A DNA stretch of 64,000 bases from JAKOUY01 sp037045185 (GTDB taxonomy: Bacteria > Actinomycetota > Acidimicrobiia > Acidimicrobiales > Ilumatobacteraceae): the NCBI GenBank assembly GCA_037045185.1, contig JBAOHQ010000008.1, positions 434,001 to 498,000 on the forward strand. The letters are read 5' to 3'. Every line of letters begins with the position of its first letter. The stretch's first letter is position 1. Below, one piece after another: positions 21,220 to 29,971 of the stretch. The translations under genes were made by a program, and so were the position numbers. Under the pieces are notes generated by a model. The model was not told the origin of the DNA, searched no databases, and worked only from the letters and a program-made list of their open reading frames with translations.

Positions 21220-22407
21220 GCCAGCTCCTCGGCGATCATCGAGACCGCCTCGGCGATCTCCTCGTCGGTCACGGTGAACGGCGGCGCCAGGCGGATGGCG
21301 GTCGCCGTGACCGCGTTCGTCACCAGACCGCGGCCCAGCAGCCCGGCGTATACCGCCTTGGCGTCGATGCCCTCTGCCAGCTCCACGGCGAGCAGCAGCC
21401 CCGTGCCGCGGACGGCGCGCACGCCGTCGAGGCGCCCGAGCGCCGCTGCGAGCTCAGCGCCGCGCTGCGCCGCGAGCGCTCGGGGCATCGATGCGTCGCA
21501 GCTCACCGATCACCGCGTTCACTACCGCGCCGGCCAGTGCAGTCCCGCTGTAGGTGCTGCCGTGGTCACCCGGCTGGAGCACCGCGGCGATCTCCCGCTT
21601 GGCCCAGGTCACGCCGACGGGGAACCCGTTGCCGATCCCCTTGGCCATCGTCACCACGTCGGGCACGATGCCGGCGTGCTCGAAGCCGAACCACCGGCCG
21701 GTGCGGGCCATCCCGGTCTGGATCTCGTCCATGATCAACAGCAGACCGCGCTCGTCGCACAGGGCGCGGACATCACGCAGGTAGCCGGGATCGGCCGGGA
21801 TCACCCCACCCTCGCCCTGCACCGGCTCGAGGAGCACGGCCGACACCGAGGGATCGATGGCTGCAGCCAGGGCGTCAACGTCGTTGTAGGGCGCATGGCG
21901 GAAGCCATCGGGCATCGGCTGGAACGGCTCGTGCTTGGCCGGCTGGCCGGTGGCCGCCAACGTCGCCAGGGTGCGCCCGTGGAAGCTGCCGTAGGCGCTG
22001 ACCACACCATGGCGGCCGCGGCCACCGAACTTGCGGGCCAGCTTCAACGCCGCCTCGTTGGCCTCTGCGCCGCTGTTGCAGAAGAACACCTGCCCGTCGT
22101 GGCCGGTGACCTCGCGCAACAGGCCGGTGACGGTGAGCGCCGCCTGGGTGGTGACGGTGTTGGCGAACAGGTTGGACACATGGGTCAGCGTTGCCGCCTG
22201 GGCGCAGATGGCGTCGGTGACCACCGGGTGGGCGTGACCGAGGCCGGTCACCGCCAGCCCGCCGAGGAAGTCGAGGTACCGCTTACCCTGTGAGTCCCAC
22301 AGCTCCGTTCCACGGCCGCGCTCGAACATCACCGCCGGGGGGCCGAACACCGGCATGAACGGGCAGTACGACGCTGCGGCGGAGGTGTCGAATGCGTGGC
22401 TGGTCAT
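21201..22407 (-). pseudogene. argD: Acetylornithine aminotransferase, frameshifted as read
   Basis: PLP-dependent aminotransferase class III. The first 300 codons are intact: FFCNSGAEANEAALKLARK, SFHGRTLATLAATGQ, MDEIQTGMARTG and the PLP lysine in VTMAKGIGNGFPVG. The frame then breaks at a run of four G on the plus strand (21482-21485). Dropping one base joins GELRRIDA to RALAAQRGAELAAALG, and the normal C-terminus follows. It is one indel in a homopolymer in an otherwise perfect gene with overlapping neighbours, so a consensus error is the likely cause. Confidence 0.9.
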
Positions 22408-23297
22408 GTTCCCGCTCCCTGGTCCGAGACGGCCGGGCTCTCCGACACCATCGTGCCGATGCCCTCGTCGGTGAAGATCTCCAGCAGCAGCACGTGCGGG
22501 ATCCGCCCGTCGAGGATGTGCGCCCGGCGCACGCCGGACCGCACCGCCTGCACGCAGCTCTCGACCTTGGGGATCATTCCGCCGGCGATGGCGCCGTCGA
22601 CGATCAGCGCCTCAAGCTCGTCCGGAGTGGTCTGGCGGATCAGGCTGGTCGGATCGTCGACCACCCGGCGCAGGCCCTCGATGTCGGTGAGGTACACCAG
22701 CTTCTCGGCGCCCAGAGCCTCGGCGATCGCCCCAGCGACGGCGTCGGCGTTGATGTTGTAGGGCTGGCCGCGCTCGTCGGCGCCGACGGTGGCCACCACG
22801 GGGATGAACTCGTCGTCCAGCAACCGGCGCAGGATGGTCGGGTTGATGGCCTGCACGTCACCTACGAAACCCAACTCGGGGTCACGCGGCGCGGCCCGGA
22901 TCAGCCCGGCGTCGCCGCCGGAGACACCGACGGCCAGCGGTCCGTGGACGTTGATGGCGGCGACCAGCTGCGGGTTGACCTGGCCGGCGAGCACCATCTG
23001 CACCACGCCGACGGTTCCAGCGTCGGTGACCCGCAAGCCGTTGCGGAACTCGGGTTGCAACCCGAGGCGGCTCATCAGTTCGCTGATCTGCGGGCCACCG
23101 CCGTGCACCACCACCGGGCGCATGCCCACCTGGCGCATCAGCACGACGTCCTGGGCGAACAGGTCGAGGGCGTCGTCGTCGCTGGCACCGGCCAGCGCGT
23201 TCCCCCCGTACTTGACCACCACCACCTGCCCGGCGAAGCGGCGGATGTACGGCAGCGCCTCCACCAGCGTGGCGGCGCGGTCCCTGGCGGCGTTCAC
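22404..23297 (-). CDS. argB: Acetylglutamate kinase
   Basis: 297 residues. The amino acid kinase fold begins with VVVKYGGNAL near residue 25. VVVHGGGPQISELMSRLG and NINADAVAGAIAEALGAEKL are diagnostic. It phosphorylates N-acetylglutamate, often with arginine feedback. Its start overlaps the argC stop and its stop overlaps the argD start by four bases each. argJ, usually between argC and argB in actinobacteria, is missing. Confidence 0.96.
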   Translation of the reverse strand: MNAARDRAATLVEALPYIRRFAGQVVVVKYGGNALAGASDDDALDLFAQDVVLMRQVGMRPVVVHGGGPQISELMSRLGLQPEFRNGLRVTDAGTVGVVQMVLAGQVNPQLVAAINVHGPLAVGVSGGDAGLIRAAPRDPELGFVGDVQAINPTILRRLLDDEFIPVVATVGADERGQPYNINADAVAGAIAEALGAEKLVYLTDIEGLRRVVDDPTSLIRQTTPDELEALIVDGAIAGGMIPKVESCVQAVRSGVRRAHILDGRIPHVLLLEIFTDEGIGTMVSESPAVSDQGAGT

Positions 23298-24310
23298 GGG
23301 TACACCCCCACGCTGGCCAGGCCGGCGGTCTCGTCCAACCCCAGGGCGACGTTGGCCGCCTGGATGGCGCCACCGCTGGCGCCCTTGGTCAGGTTGTCAA
23401 TGGCACAGATCGCCACCACCCGCCCGGTGCGCTGGTCCACCCGGGCGGTGATCTGGGCGACGTTGCTGCCCATCGTCGACTTGGTGGACGGCGAGGTCTC
23501 CGAGACCACCACGAACGGCTCACCGGCGTACGCCTGGTGGAGCACCTCCAGCACGGTCTCGGTGGTGGCGCCCGCGGTGGGCGTGGCGTAGCACGTGGCC
23601 AACAGTCCGCGGCTCAGCGGCGCGAGGTGCGGGGTGAACAGCACCGACGCACCAGACTCCTGCTCGATCTCCGGGGTGTGGCGGTGGTCCAGCAGGCCGT
23701 AGGCAAGGACGTCGCTGTCCACCGTGCAGAACATCGACCCGTGCTTCAACGCCCGCCCGGCGCCACTGACGCCAGTGATCGAGTCGACGATCACCCCGGT
23801 CCGCTCGATCACCCCGGCGTCCACCAGCGGGGCCAGAGCCAGCACCGCAGCGGTGACGTGGCAGCCGGGCGTAGCGACCAGGCCGGCGCCGCGCAAGGCG
23901 TGGCGATGCCGTTCGGGCAGCCCGTAGACGAACCGTCCGAGCAGCTCGTGCTGGTCGTGACGGAACCCGTACCAGGTGGGGTACAGCGAGGGGTCCCGGA
24001 GGCGGAAGGCCGCCGAGAGATCGACGATGCAGCCGACCCGCCCCTCCAGCGCTGGGACCATGGCCAGGCTCGCCTCGTGCGGCAGCCCGAGGAAGACCAG
24101 ATCGCATCCGGCGGCCCGCTCGGGGTCGTAGACCTCGAACTCCAAGTCGGGATACCGCGCCGCCAGGCTGGGGTACAGGCTCGCAGCGCGCACCCCGGCC
24201 TGCGAGTCACCGGTGGCGTAGGCGACCTCGAAGTCCGGATGGCTGGCGCACAGCCGGAGGAGCTCCGCCCCGGTGTACCCCGACGCGCCGATGATGCCGA
24301 CCGAGACCAT
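23294..24310 (-). CDS. argC: N-acetyl-gamma-glutamyl-phosphate reductase
   Basis: 338 residues. The N-terminal NADP fold is VSVGIIGASGYTGAELLRL; the active-site cysteine is in VATPGCHVTAAVLAL; SGVSGAGRALKHG-like and VPHLAPLSRGL-like segments follow the family pattern. First gene of the arg operon. A -10-like TATGAT lies eight bases before the ATG, so the mRNA may be leaderless. The region directly upstream carries the paired operator-like palindromes. Confidence 0.96.
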   Translation of the reverse strand: MVSVGIIGASGYTGAELLRLCASHPDFEVAYATGDSQAGVRAASLYPSLAARYPDLEFEVYDPERAAGCDLVFLGLPHEASLAMVPALEGRVGCIVDLSAAFRLRDPSLYPTWYGFRHDQHELLGRFVYGLPERHRHALRGAGLVATPGCHVTAAVLALAPLVDAGVIERTGVIVDSITGVSGAGRALKHGSMFCTVDSDVLAYGLLDHRHTPEIEQESGASVLFTPHLAPLSRGLLATCYATPTAGATTETVLEVLHQAYAGEPFVVVSETSPSTKSTMGSNVAQITARVDQRTGRVVAICAIDNLTKGASGGAIQAANVALGLDETAGLASVGVYP

Positions 24311-24311
24311 A

Positions 24312-24347
24312 GCGCATGATCATACACAGGCATGCATGAACATGCAC
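24312..24347 (-). promoter_or_regulatory. Paired ArgR operator-like palindromes (ARG boxes) before argC
   Basis: Two similar sites occur, GCATGATCATAC (24314-24325) and GCATGAACATGC (24334-24345), both followed by CACA-like bases. Both fit GCAT-N4-ATGC, the first with one mismatch, and their centres are 20 bp apart. Classical ARG boxes also occur as pairs about 20-21 bp apart. They overlap the predicted -10 region of argC, a position suited to repression. The same pair stands before carA. Confidence 0.68.
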
Positions 24348-24401
24348 ACCTCCGATCCGGCGCGTTTCGAACCTCGGCGAGGTCGCGGCAATACTGAGCG
24401 G

Positions 24402-24926
24402 ATGATCGGCTCCACCGCCGGGACCCTGCTGGTTGCCACCCCACCGTTGGCCGACCCGAACTTCGATCGCAGCGTCGTCTACATGGTGGAACACGACGAG
24501 CGCGGCGCCCTCGGGCTGGTGCTCAACCGCCCGTCGGACGAGGATCTCCCCGACCAGCTGGACGTGTGGCGAGACCAGCTGGCCGCCCCTGGTGCGGTGT
24601 TCACGGGCGGTCCGGTCGAACCGGACACGATGATCGGGGTCGCCCACATCGTCGGCGACGATCCCGATCGGGTCGGCACGGTGGACCTCACCCGTGATCC
24701 GCTGACGACCGGCGCCCGCCGGCTGCGCGTCTTTCGTGGCTACGCCGGTTGGTCGCCGGGTCAGCTCGACGGCGAGCTGTTGGCCGGTGCGTGGATCGTC
24801 CTGCCCGCCGAACCCGAGGACATCTTCTCGGCCGAACCCAGCGAGCTGTGGCGGGCGGTCCTTCGCCGCCAGGGTGGCCGCCTCGCGTGGCTGGCCACCG
24901 CTGCCGACGAGCTCTCGCTGAACTAG
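24402..24926 (+). CDS. YqgE/AlgH family protein (UPF0301)
   Basis: 174 residues from ATG 24402 (MIGSTAGTLLVATP). Family signature: LADPNFDRSVVYMVEHDERGA, GLVLNRPSDE, FTGGPVEPDTM, FRGYAGWSPGQLDGEL. The family is common and cytosolic, with no firm biochemical role. The gene is divergent from argC; the 91 bp between them hold the operators. An in-frame upstream ATG (24273) would run antisense through argC and is rejected. Confidence 0.92.
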   Translation: MIGSTAGTLLVATPPLADPNFDRSVVYMVEHDERGALGLVLNRPSDEDLPDQLDVWRDQLAAPGAVFTGGPVEPDTMIGVAHIVGDDPDRVGTVDLTRDPLTTGARRLRVFRGYAGWSPGQLDGELLAGAWIVLPAEPEDIFSAEPSELWRAVLRRQGGRLAWLATAADELSLN

Positions 24927-24990
24927 CCGTGGGTCGCCAGCGCGACACTCCGACCGGCGAACACCCAGCCATCCTGGTGACCCGCGGGTG

Positions 24991-27363
24991 TCAGGCGCGC
25001 AGCGTCGCCCCGAGCTTGGCGGCCGCCACGGTGACCTTGTCACGCACCGCGGCGATGTCGGTGTCGGTGAGGGTCCGGTCGGGCGCCTGCAGGCGCAGTC
25101 GATAGGCCAGGCTGCGCGACCCCTCGGCCACACCCGGGCCGCGGTAGACGTCGAACAGGGCGAGGTCGACGAGCAGCGCCCCGGCACCCTGGCGGATGGC
25201 CTTGTCCAACTTCTCGGCGATCACGTCGTCGGGGGTCACGAGGGCCAGGTCCAAGTCGCTCGACGGGAACCGGCTGGTGGGCTTCCAGACGGCGATCTTC
25301 GGGGTCTGGGCCAGCAGGACCCCGAGGTGCAGTTCCAGCACGGCCACCCGCTGGCCGATGCCGAAGGCATCGAGCACGTCGGGATGGATCTCCCCCACCG
25401 CGCCGATGACCTGCTTGCCCAGCGACAGTGTCGCCGAGCGAGTGGGGTGCAGCCCGGCGGGCACCACGCTCTGGTCGACACGGGCGCCGAAGCCGACATC
25501 GCGGTGGCGACATCACGCCACAGGGCCATCGCCGCCGGGGCCTCCTGGCCCGCCAACACCACGCCGAGGGCCTCGTACTCGTCGGGAAGCTCGCCGGCGC
25601 CCGGCGGGTACACGTGGCCGATCTCGTACAGCGCGGCGCCGAACCGGCGGTGTGACTCGTTGAAGGCCACCGCCTTCAACAGCCCCGGCCGAAGCGAGGT
25701 GCGCAGCACGCTCTCGTCGGCCACCAGCGAGTTGACGATGCGGATCACGCCGCCCTCGAGACCGGCGCGGGACAGGTCTCCGTCGGCGAGGAACGGGTTC
25801 GGCATCGCCTCGCTGATCCCCAGGCCCAGCAGCACCTGGCGCAGGGCGCGCCGCCGGGCCTGGATGGGCGACAGGCGGCCGTGCATCGAGGACTTCGGGA
25901 CCGTCTTGCCGACGTTGACGTAGCCGTACTGGCGGGCGACCTCCTCGGCGACGTCGACCTCGCTCAGCAGATCGGGGCGGTACGACGGCGGCACCACGAC
26001 GAGTTGATCCCCGTCGATGCTCACGGGGCCGATCACGGGGTCGACCAGCGCCACCACCTGCGCGGCGGTCAACGACGTGCCCAGGCGAGCGTTGATCCGC
26101 GCCGCTGTGGTGGGGATCTCCCGATGCGCCGGCACGGTGGCAATCTGATCGTCGACGCCTTCCAGCACCAGGTCCGGGCAGGTCAGGCGCAGCAGATCGA
26201 CGAACAGGGCGGCTGCGTCGACGATCCCGTTCGACGGATCGACGCCGCGCTCGAAACGCAGCGAGGCCTCCGAGCGCAGCCCCAGCCGGCGGGCAGATCG
26301 GGCGATGCCGATCGGATCGAAGTGGGCGATCTCCAGGGCGATCGCCGTGGTGTGCTCGGCCACCTCGCTGTCCTGGCCGCCCATGATCCCGGCGATGCCG
26401 ATGGGCGTGTCCAGCGCGTCGCAGATCAACAGGTCGTCGGCGGTCAGCGACCGAACCACGCCGTCTAGCGTGGTGAGTCGATCTCGCCGTCGGCCGCCCG
26501 GCGGATGCGGAACCCACCACCACCGAGCCGGTCGAGGTCGTAGGCGTGGTTCGGCTGGTTGGTCTCCAGCATCACGTAGTTGCTGACGTCGACGACGTTG
26601 TTGATCGGGCGCATTCCGGCGGCGATCAGGCGGCGCGGCCATCCAGTCGGGCGACGAGGTGACCTGCGACGCCGCTGATCACCCGGGCCGAGAAGCGGCT
26701 GCAGCCGCTGTCCGTCGACCGATCGCCACCGATGCCGTGCGACCCTCGGAGAACGCGCCAGCGGGCAGCGAGACCGCCTCGGTGGGGCGCAGGGCGAGCT
26801 TGGCGCCCAGCTGCCGGGCGACGCCTCGATGGCCGAAGCAGTCAGGGCAGGTTGCGGGTCACGTCGAGGTCGTAGACGGTCATCGGCGATCGCAGCCCGA
26901 GAGCGTCGCCGTACGGGACCCCGAGGGGCGTCCCCGCCGGCAGGATCATGATCCCGCTGTGGTCGTCACCGAGGCCGAGCTCACGTGCCGAGCACAGCAT
27001 GCCGTCGCTCGGGATCGACCAGGATCGGACTTGGGCTCGATGCGTCGACCGTCAGGCATCATGCGTGCCGGCGTGTGGCCAGCGGGATCACGTCACCCGG
27101 CGGCCATGTTGAAGGCCCCGCACCACACGTGACGCTCGGCGCCGTCGCCGGCGTCGACGAAGACCCGGTGGATCTTGGCCGCCTCGGGATGGCGACTCGG
27201 TGCGCAGGACGCTGGGCGGTGATGACCCCGTCAACCGTGACGCCCACACGCTCCACGCCGTCGACGGCCAGACCGCAGGTCGGTCGAGGGCGTCGGCGAT
27301 GGCGGCGCTGTCGTCGCCGAGACCAGGCAGGAGGTCCTGCAGCCAGGAGTGAACGATGCGCAT
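24991..27363 (-). pseudogene. pheT: Phenylalanyl-tRNA synthetase beta subunit, multiple frameshifts as read
   Basis: Starts MRIVHSWLQDLLPGLGDD at 27363, overlapping the pheS stop. Long stretches are clearly PheT: GLAVDGVERVGVTVDGV, IGIAGIMGGQDSEV, LRSEASLRFERGVDPS (B3/4 domain), DVAEEVARQYGYVNV, and the FDX-ACB anticodon-binding end (VYRGPGVAEGSRSLAYRLRL, AVRDKVTVAAAKLGATLRA). The frame changes several times between about 26,450 and 27,300 and again near 25,470. With a broken pheS beside it, this is an essential gene read with indels, not a dead one. As read, no continuous product longer than about 400 correct residues exists. Confidence 0.9.
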
Positions 27364-28370
27364 CAGAACTGCTCCACGAAGCGAAGGTCGTTGGAGTACA
27401 TCTCGCGGACGTCGCTGACACCGTGGCGCTCCTTGGCCATCCGGTCGATGCCGAACCCGAAGGCGAAGCCGCTCCACTCCTCGGGGTCCAGGCCGCCGGC
27501 GCGGATCACGTTCGGGTGGACCATCCCGCTTCCGCCCGATCTCCAGCCAGTCACCGTTCGGGGTGCTGGATGTCGAACTCGGCGGAGGGCTCGGTGAAGG
27601 GGAAGTAGCTCGGCCGCAACCGGGAGGTGAAGCCCTCGCCGAAGAACGCCTTGGTGAACGCCTCGATGGTCCCGGCCAGGTCAGCGAGGGTGATCCCGCG
27701 GTCGATGACCAGACCCTCGATCTGGTGGAACACCGGCGAGGTGCGTGGCATCGGGCGGTCTCGTTGCGGAACACGCGCCCGGGCATGACCATGTAGATGG
27801 GCGGCTGGATCGTCTGCATCACCCGGATCTGCACGGGCGAGGTGTGGGTCCGCAGCAGGGTCGGAACCCGGGGGCGCCGTAGTCGAGGTACAAGGTGTCG
27901 TGCTCGCTCCGCGCCGGATGCTCCGGCGGCGTGTTGAGGGCCTCGAAGTTGTACCAGTCGGTCTCCACCTCGGGACCCTCGGCCACCTGGAACCCGAGCC
28001 CGATGAACACGTCCTCCAGCCGCTCCCAGGCCTGGGTGACGATGTGCGCGTGACCGCGTCTCGGGCTGCTCAGGACCTCGGTGAGGTCGAGGCGCTCGGC
28101 CTCCAACTGGACGCTGCGCTCCGCTGCGGCGAGGCTGCGGTGCCGCCCGTCGATGGCGGCCGCGACGCGTTGGGTGGCCTCGTTCACCGCCTGCCCGGCG
28201 GCCTTCCGCTCCTCGGCGCTGGGCAGCGAGCCGAGGCGTGTCTTGAACCCGGCGAACGGGCCGCGCTTGCCGAGGAGTTCGGACTCCAGCGAGCGAAGAT
28301 CGGAGGTGGTGGTGACCTCCTGGATGCGCCCGAGCGCGGCCTCGGCCGCTGCGGCGACTTCGATCAACAT
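27363..28370 (-). pseudogene. pheS: Phenylalanyl-tRNA synthetase alpha subunit, multiple frameshifts as read
   Basis: Class II synthetase catalytic subunit. The N-terminal coiled coil and the first 155 residues are intact from ATG 28370 (MLIEVAAAAEAALGRIQEV, then LGFQVAEGPEVETDWYNFEA and DTLYLDYGAPGFR). The frame is lost near 27,870. Later segments in other frames supply IYMVMPGRVFRNE, FHQIEGLVIDRGITLADL, EFDIQHP and the C-terminal GFGIDRMAKERHGVSDVRE. About four single-base indels explain it. The leader (28371-28512) has a GC hairpin (CCCCGGG around CGTCA, 28453-28472) and no recognisable T-box. Confidence 0.9.
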
Positions 28371-28517
28371 CTAACGACTTCCTTCGTGCGGTGGCGGAAC
28401 GGCTGGATCCCCCGGGCGACGAGCAGGACGTGGCGGCGTCAGCGCACCACCCCGGGCGTCACCCGGGGGCACCGAAATCGCCTGGTCCACATCGCCGGCC
28501 ATGCTACTTCTCCCACA

Positions 28518-28623
28518 TGGGCGCGCCGACTTCGGATTTTCGTAGTTTCCGCGCCCAAGCCGGGCTGGCAAGGTCTGCATGGGCGCGATTCACTCGGGAC
28601 GGGCGAAGTTTTCGCGCCCATGC
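28518..28623. repeat. Two tandem REP-like palindromes
   Basis: Copy 1: TGGGCGCG (28518-28525) and CGCGCCCA (28550-28557). Copy 2: GCATGGGCGCGA (28577-28588) and TCGCGCCCATGC (28612-28623), 12-bp perfect arms around a 23-bp loop. The copies are about 60 bp apart, and each arm can pair with either partner. Copy 2 overlaps the 3' end of the methyltransferase gene. No T-run follows, so a simple terminator is not indicated. Confidence 0.7.
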
Positions 28624-29360
28624 TGGCGGCGGCGCTGGCGGGCGACCTCGAAGGCCAACACGGTGGCGGCCATGGCCACGTTCAAGCTCTCGATGGCGCC
28701 GGCCTGGGGGATGCGCACCCACTGGTCCACGGGGGCGTCCGCCGGGAGCCCATGGGCCTCGTTGCCCAGCACGACAGCCACGGGACCGGTGAGGTCGGCG
28801 TCGGTGTAGACCTCGCCCTGGTGGGAGGAGGTGGCGACGAGACGCAACCCGGCGGCACGCACCGCCGGTAGTTCGGCCGTCACCACCGGGACGCGAAACA
28901 GCGAGCCGGCGGTGGCCCGCACCACCTTCGGGTTGAACGCATCCACCGATCCCGGCGTCAGGATCACGGCGTCGGCGCCGGATGCCTCGGCGGTGCGCAC
29001 GATGGTGCCGGCGTTGCCGGGATCGCCCAGCCGGTCGGCCACGATGACGAAGGTCGCCGCCGCGGGGATGCCCACGTGGGGAAGCTCGAACACCGCCAGC
29101 ACGTCCGGGGGCGTCTCGGTCGAGGCGACGCGCTCCATCACGTTCGGGCCGAGGCGATGGACGACACCACCCGGACCCGGCGCCGGGTCATCCCCGGCGA
29201 CGAACTGCTCAGTGAGCCGCCACCCGGCCTCGAGCGCCTGGAGGACCAGGCGGCGTCCCTCGACGACGAACGCACCGTCCTCGACACGCGAACTGCGGCG
29301 CCCGAGCAGGCGCCGCAGTCGTTGAACGTGTGCGTTCGAGTAGGTGAGCGTGTCGCTCAG
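28590..29360 (-). CDS. TrmH/SpoU family RNA 2'-O-ribose methyltransferase
   Basis: About 256 residues. The SPOUT knot motifs are clear: FVIVADRLGDPGNAGTIVRT (motif 1), PVAVVLGNEAHGLP (motif 2) and IPQAGAIESLNVAMAATVLAF (motif 3), with an N-terminal substrate-binding domain (GAFVVEGRRLVLQALEAG). It probably methylates 23S rRNA or tRNA. No ATG, GTG or TTG is in frame where family alignment expects the start; a CTG at 29360 overlaps the rplT stop as CTGA and is my choice, or an indel hides the start. Its last residues come from the palindrome repeat, unlike the family. The rplT-rRNA methyltransferase-pheS order is common in bacteria. Confidence 0.88.
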   Translation of the reverse strand: MSDTLTYSNAHVQRLRRLLGRRSSRVEDGAFVVEGRRLVLQALEAGWRLTEQFVAGDDPAPGPGGVVHRLGPNVMERVASTETPPDVLAVFELPHVGIPAAATFVIVADRLGDPGNAGTIVRTAEASGADAVILTPGSVDAFNPKVVRATAGSLFRVPVVTAELPAVRAAGLRLVATSSHQGEVYTDADLTGPVAVVLGNEAHGLPADAPVDQWVRIPQAGAIESLNVAMAATVLAFEVARQRRRQHGRENFARPE

Positions 29361-29710
29361 AGCGCCGCCTTGGCTGCGGCAACCACCGCGGTGAAGGCCG
29401 CCGCGTCGGTGACCGCCAGGTCGGCCAGCGACTTGCGGTCCACCTCGATCCCGGCGGCATTCAGCCCGGCGATGAACCGGCTGTAGCTGATGTCGTTCAG
29501 CCGGCAGGCGGCGTTGATGCGCTGGATCCACAACCGGCGCATCTCACCCTTCAGTGCCCGGCGGTCGCGGAAGGCGTACTGCCCACTGCGCATGACCTGC
29601 TCGTTGGCCGCGCGCACGGAGCGGCTCTTGTTCCCGTAGTAACCCTTCGCCCGCTCGAGAATCTGCTTGCGGTGCTTCTTCGATCCGACGGCGCGTTTGA
29701 CGCGTGCCAT
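29357..29710 (-). CDS. rplT: 50S ribosomal protein L20
   Basis: 117 residues, full length. MARVKRAVGSKKHRKQIL, the basic N-terminal arm that threads 23S rRNA, is followed by AKGYYGNKSRSVRAANEQV and LWIQRINAACRLN. Essential for early 50S assembly. Third gene of infC-rpmI-rplT. In several bacteria L20 or IF3 represses this operon. Confidence 0.98.
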   Translation of the reverse strand: MARVKRAVGSKKHRKQILERAKGYYGNKSRSVRAANEQVMRSGQYAFRDRRALKGEMRRLWIQRINAACRLNDISYSRFIAGLNAAGIEVDRKSLADLAVTDAAAFTAVVAAAKAAL

Positions 29711-29745
29711 GATGTGTCTCCTTCTTCCTCAGTCTCGGGCGGTGT

Positions 29746-29943
29746 TCAGCGTTCGCCCAGCAGGCGCTTGATCTTCTTCTCGTCGCCGGAATGCACGTCG
29801 ACCATGCCGTCGAGGCGGCGGGTGCGGGTGGACGGCTTCTTCTCGAACAGGTGCTGGCGGTTCTGCTGCAGGCGGCGCAGCTTGCCGGTACCGGTCTTGC
29901 TGAACCGCTTGGCAGCGGTCTTGCTGGTCTTCATCTTGGGCAT
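29746..29943 (-). CDS. rpmI: 50S ribosomal protein L35
   Basis: 65 residues starting MPKMKTSKTAAKRFSKTG, strongly basic, with RLQQNRQHLFEKKPSTRTRR in the middle, as usual for L35. It sits 28 bp after infC and 35 bp before rplT, each gap with a purine-rich ribosome site (GAAACGAGAGAT before it, GAAGAAGGAGAC before rplT). Confidence 0.97.
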   Translation of the reverse strand: MPKMKTSKTAAKRFSKTGTGKLRRLQQNRQHLFEKKPSTRTRRLDGMVDVHSGDEKKIKRLLGER

Positions 29944-29971
29944 CTGATATCTCTCGTTTCTTGGTTCCTGG

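Noticed and set aside
28371..28502. 43-codon leader peptide or T-box before pheS
   Set aside because: The candidate peptide contains no Phe, and the GGGGTGGTGCGC segment lacks the full T-box core. Only a GC hairpin is supported.
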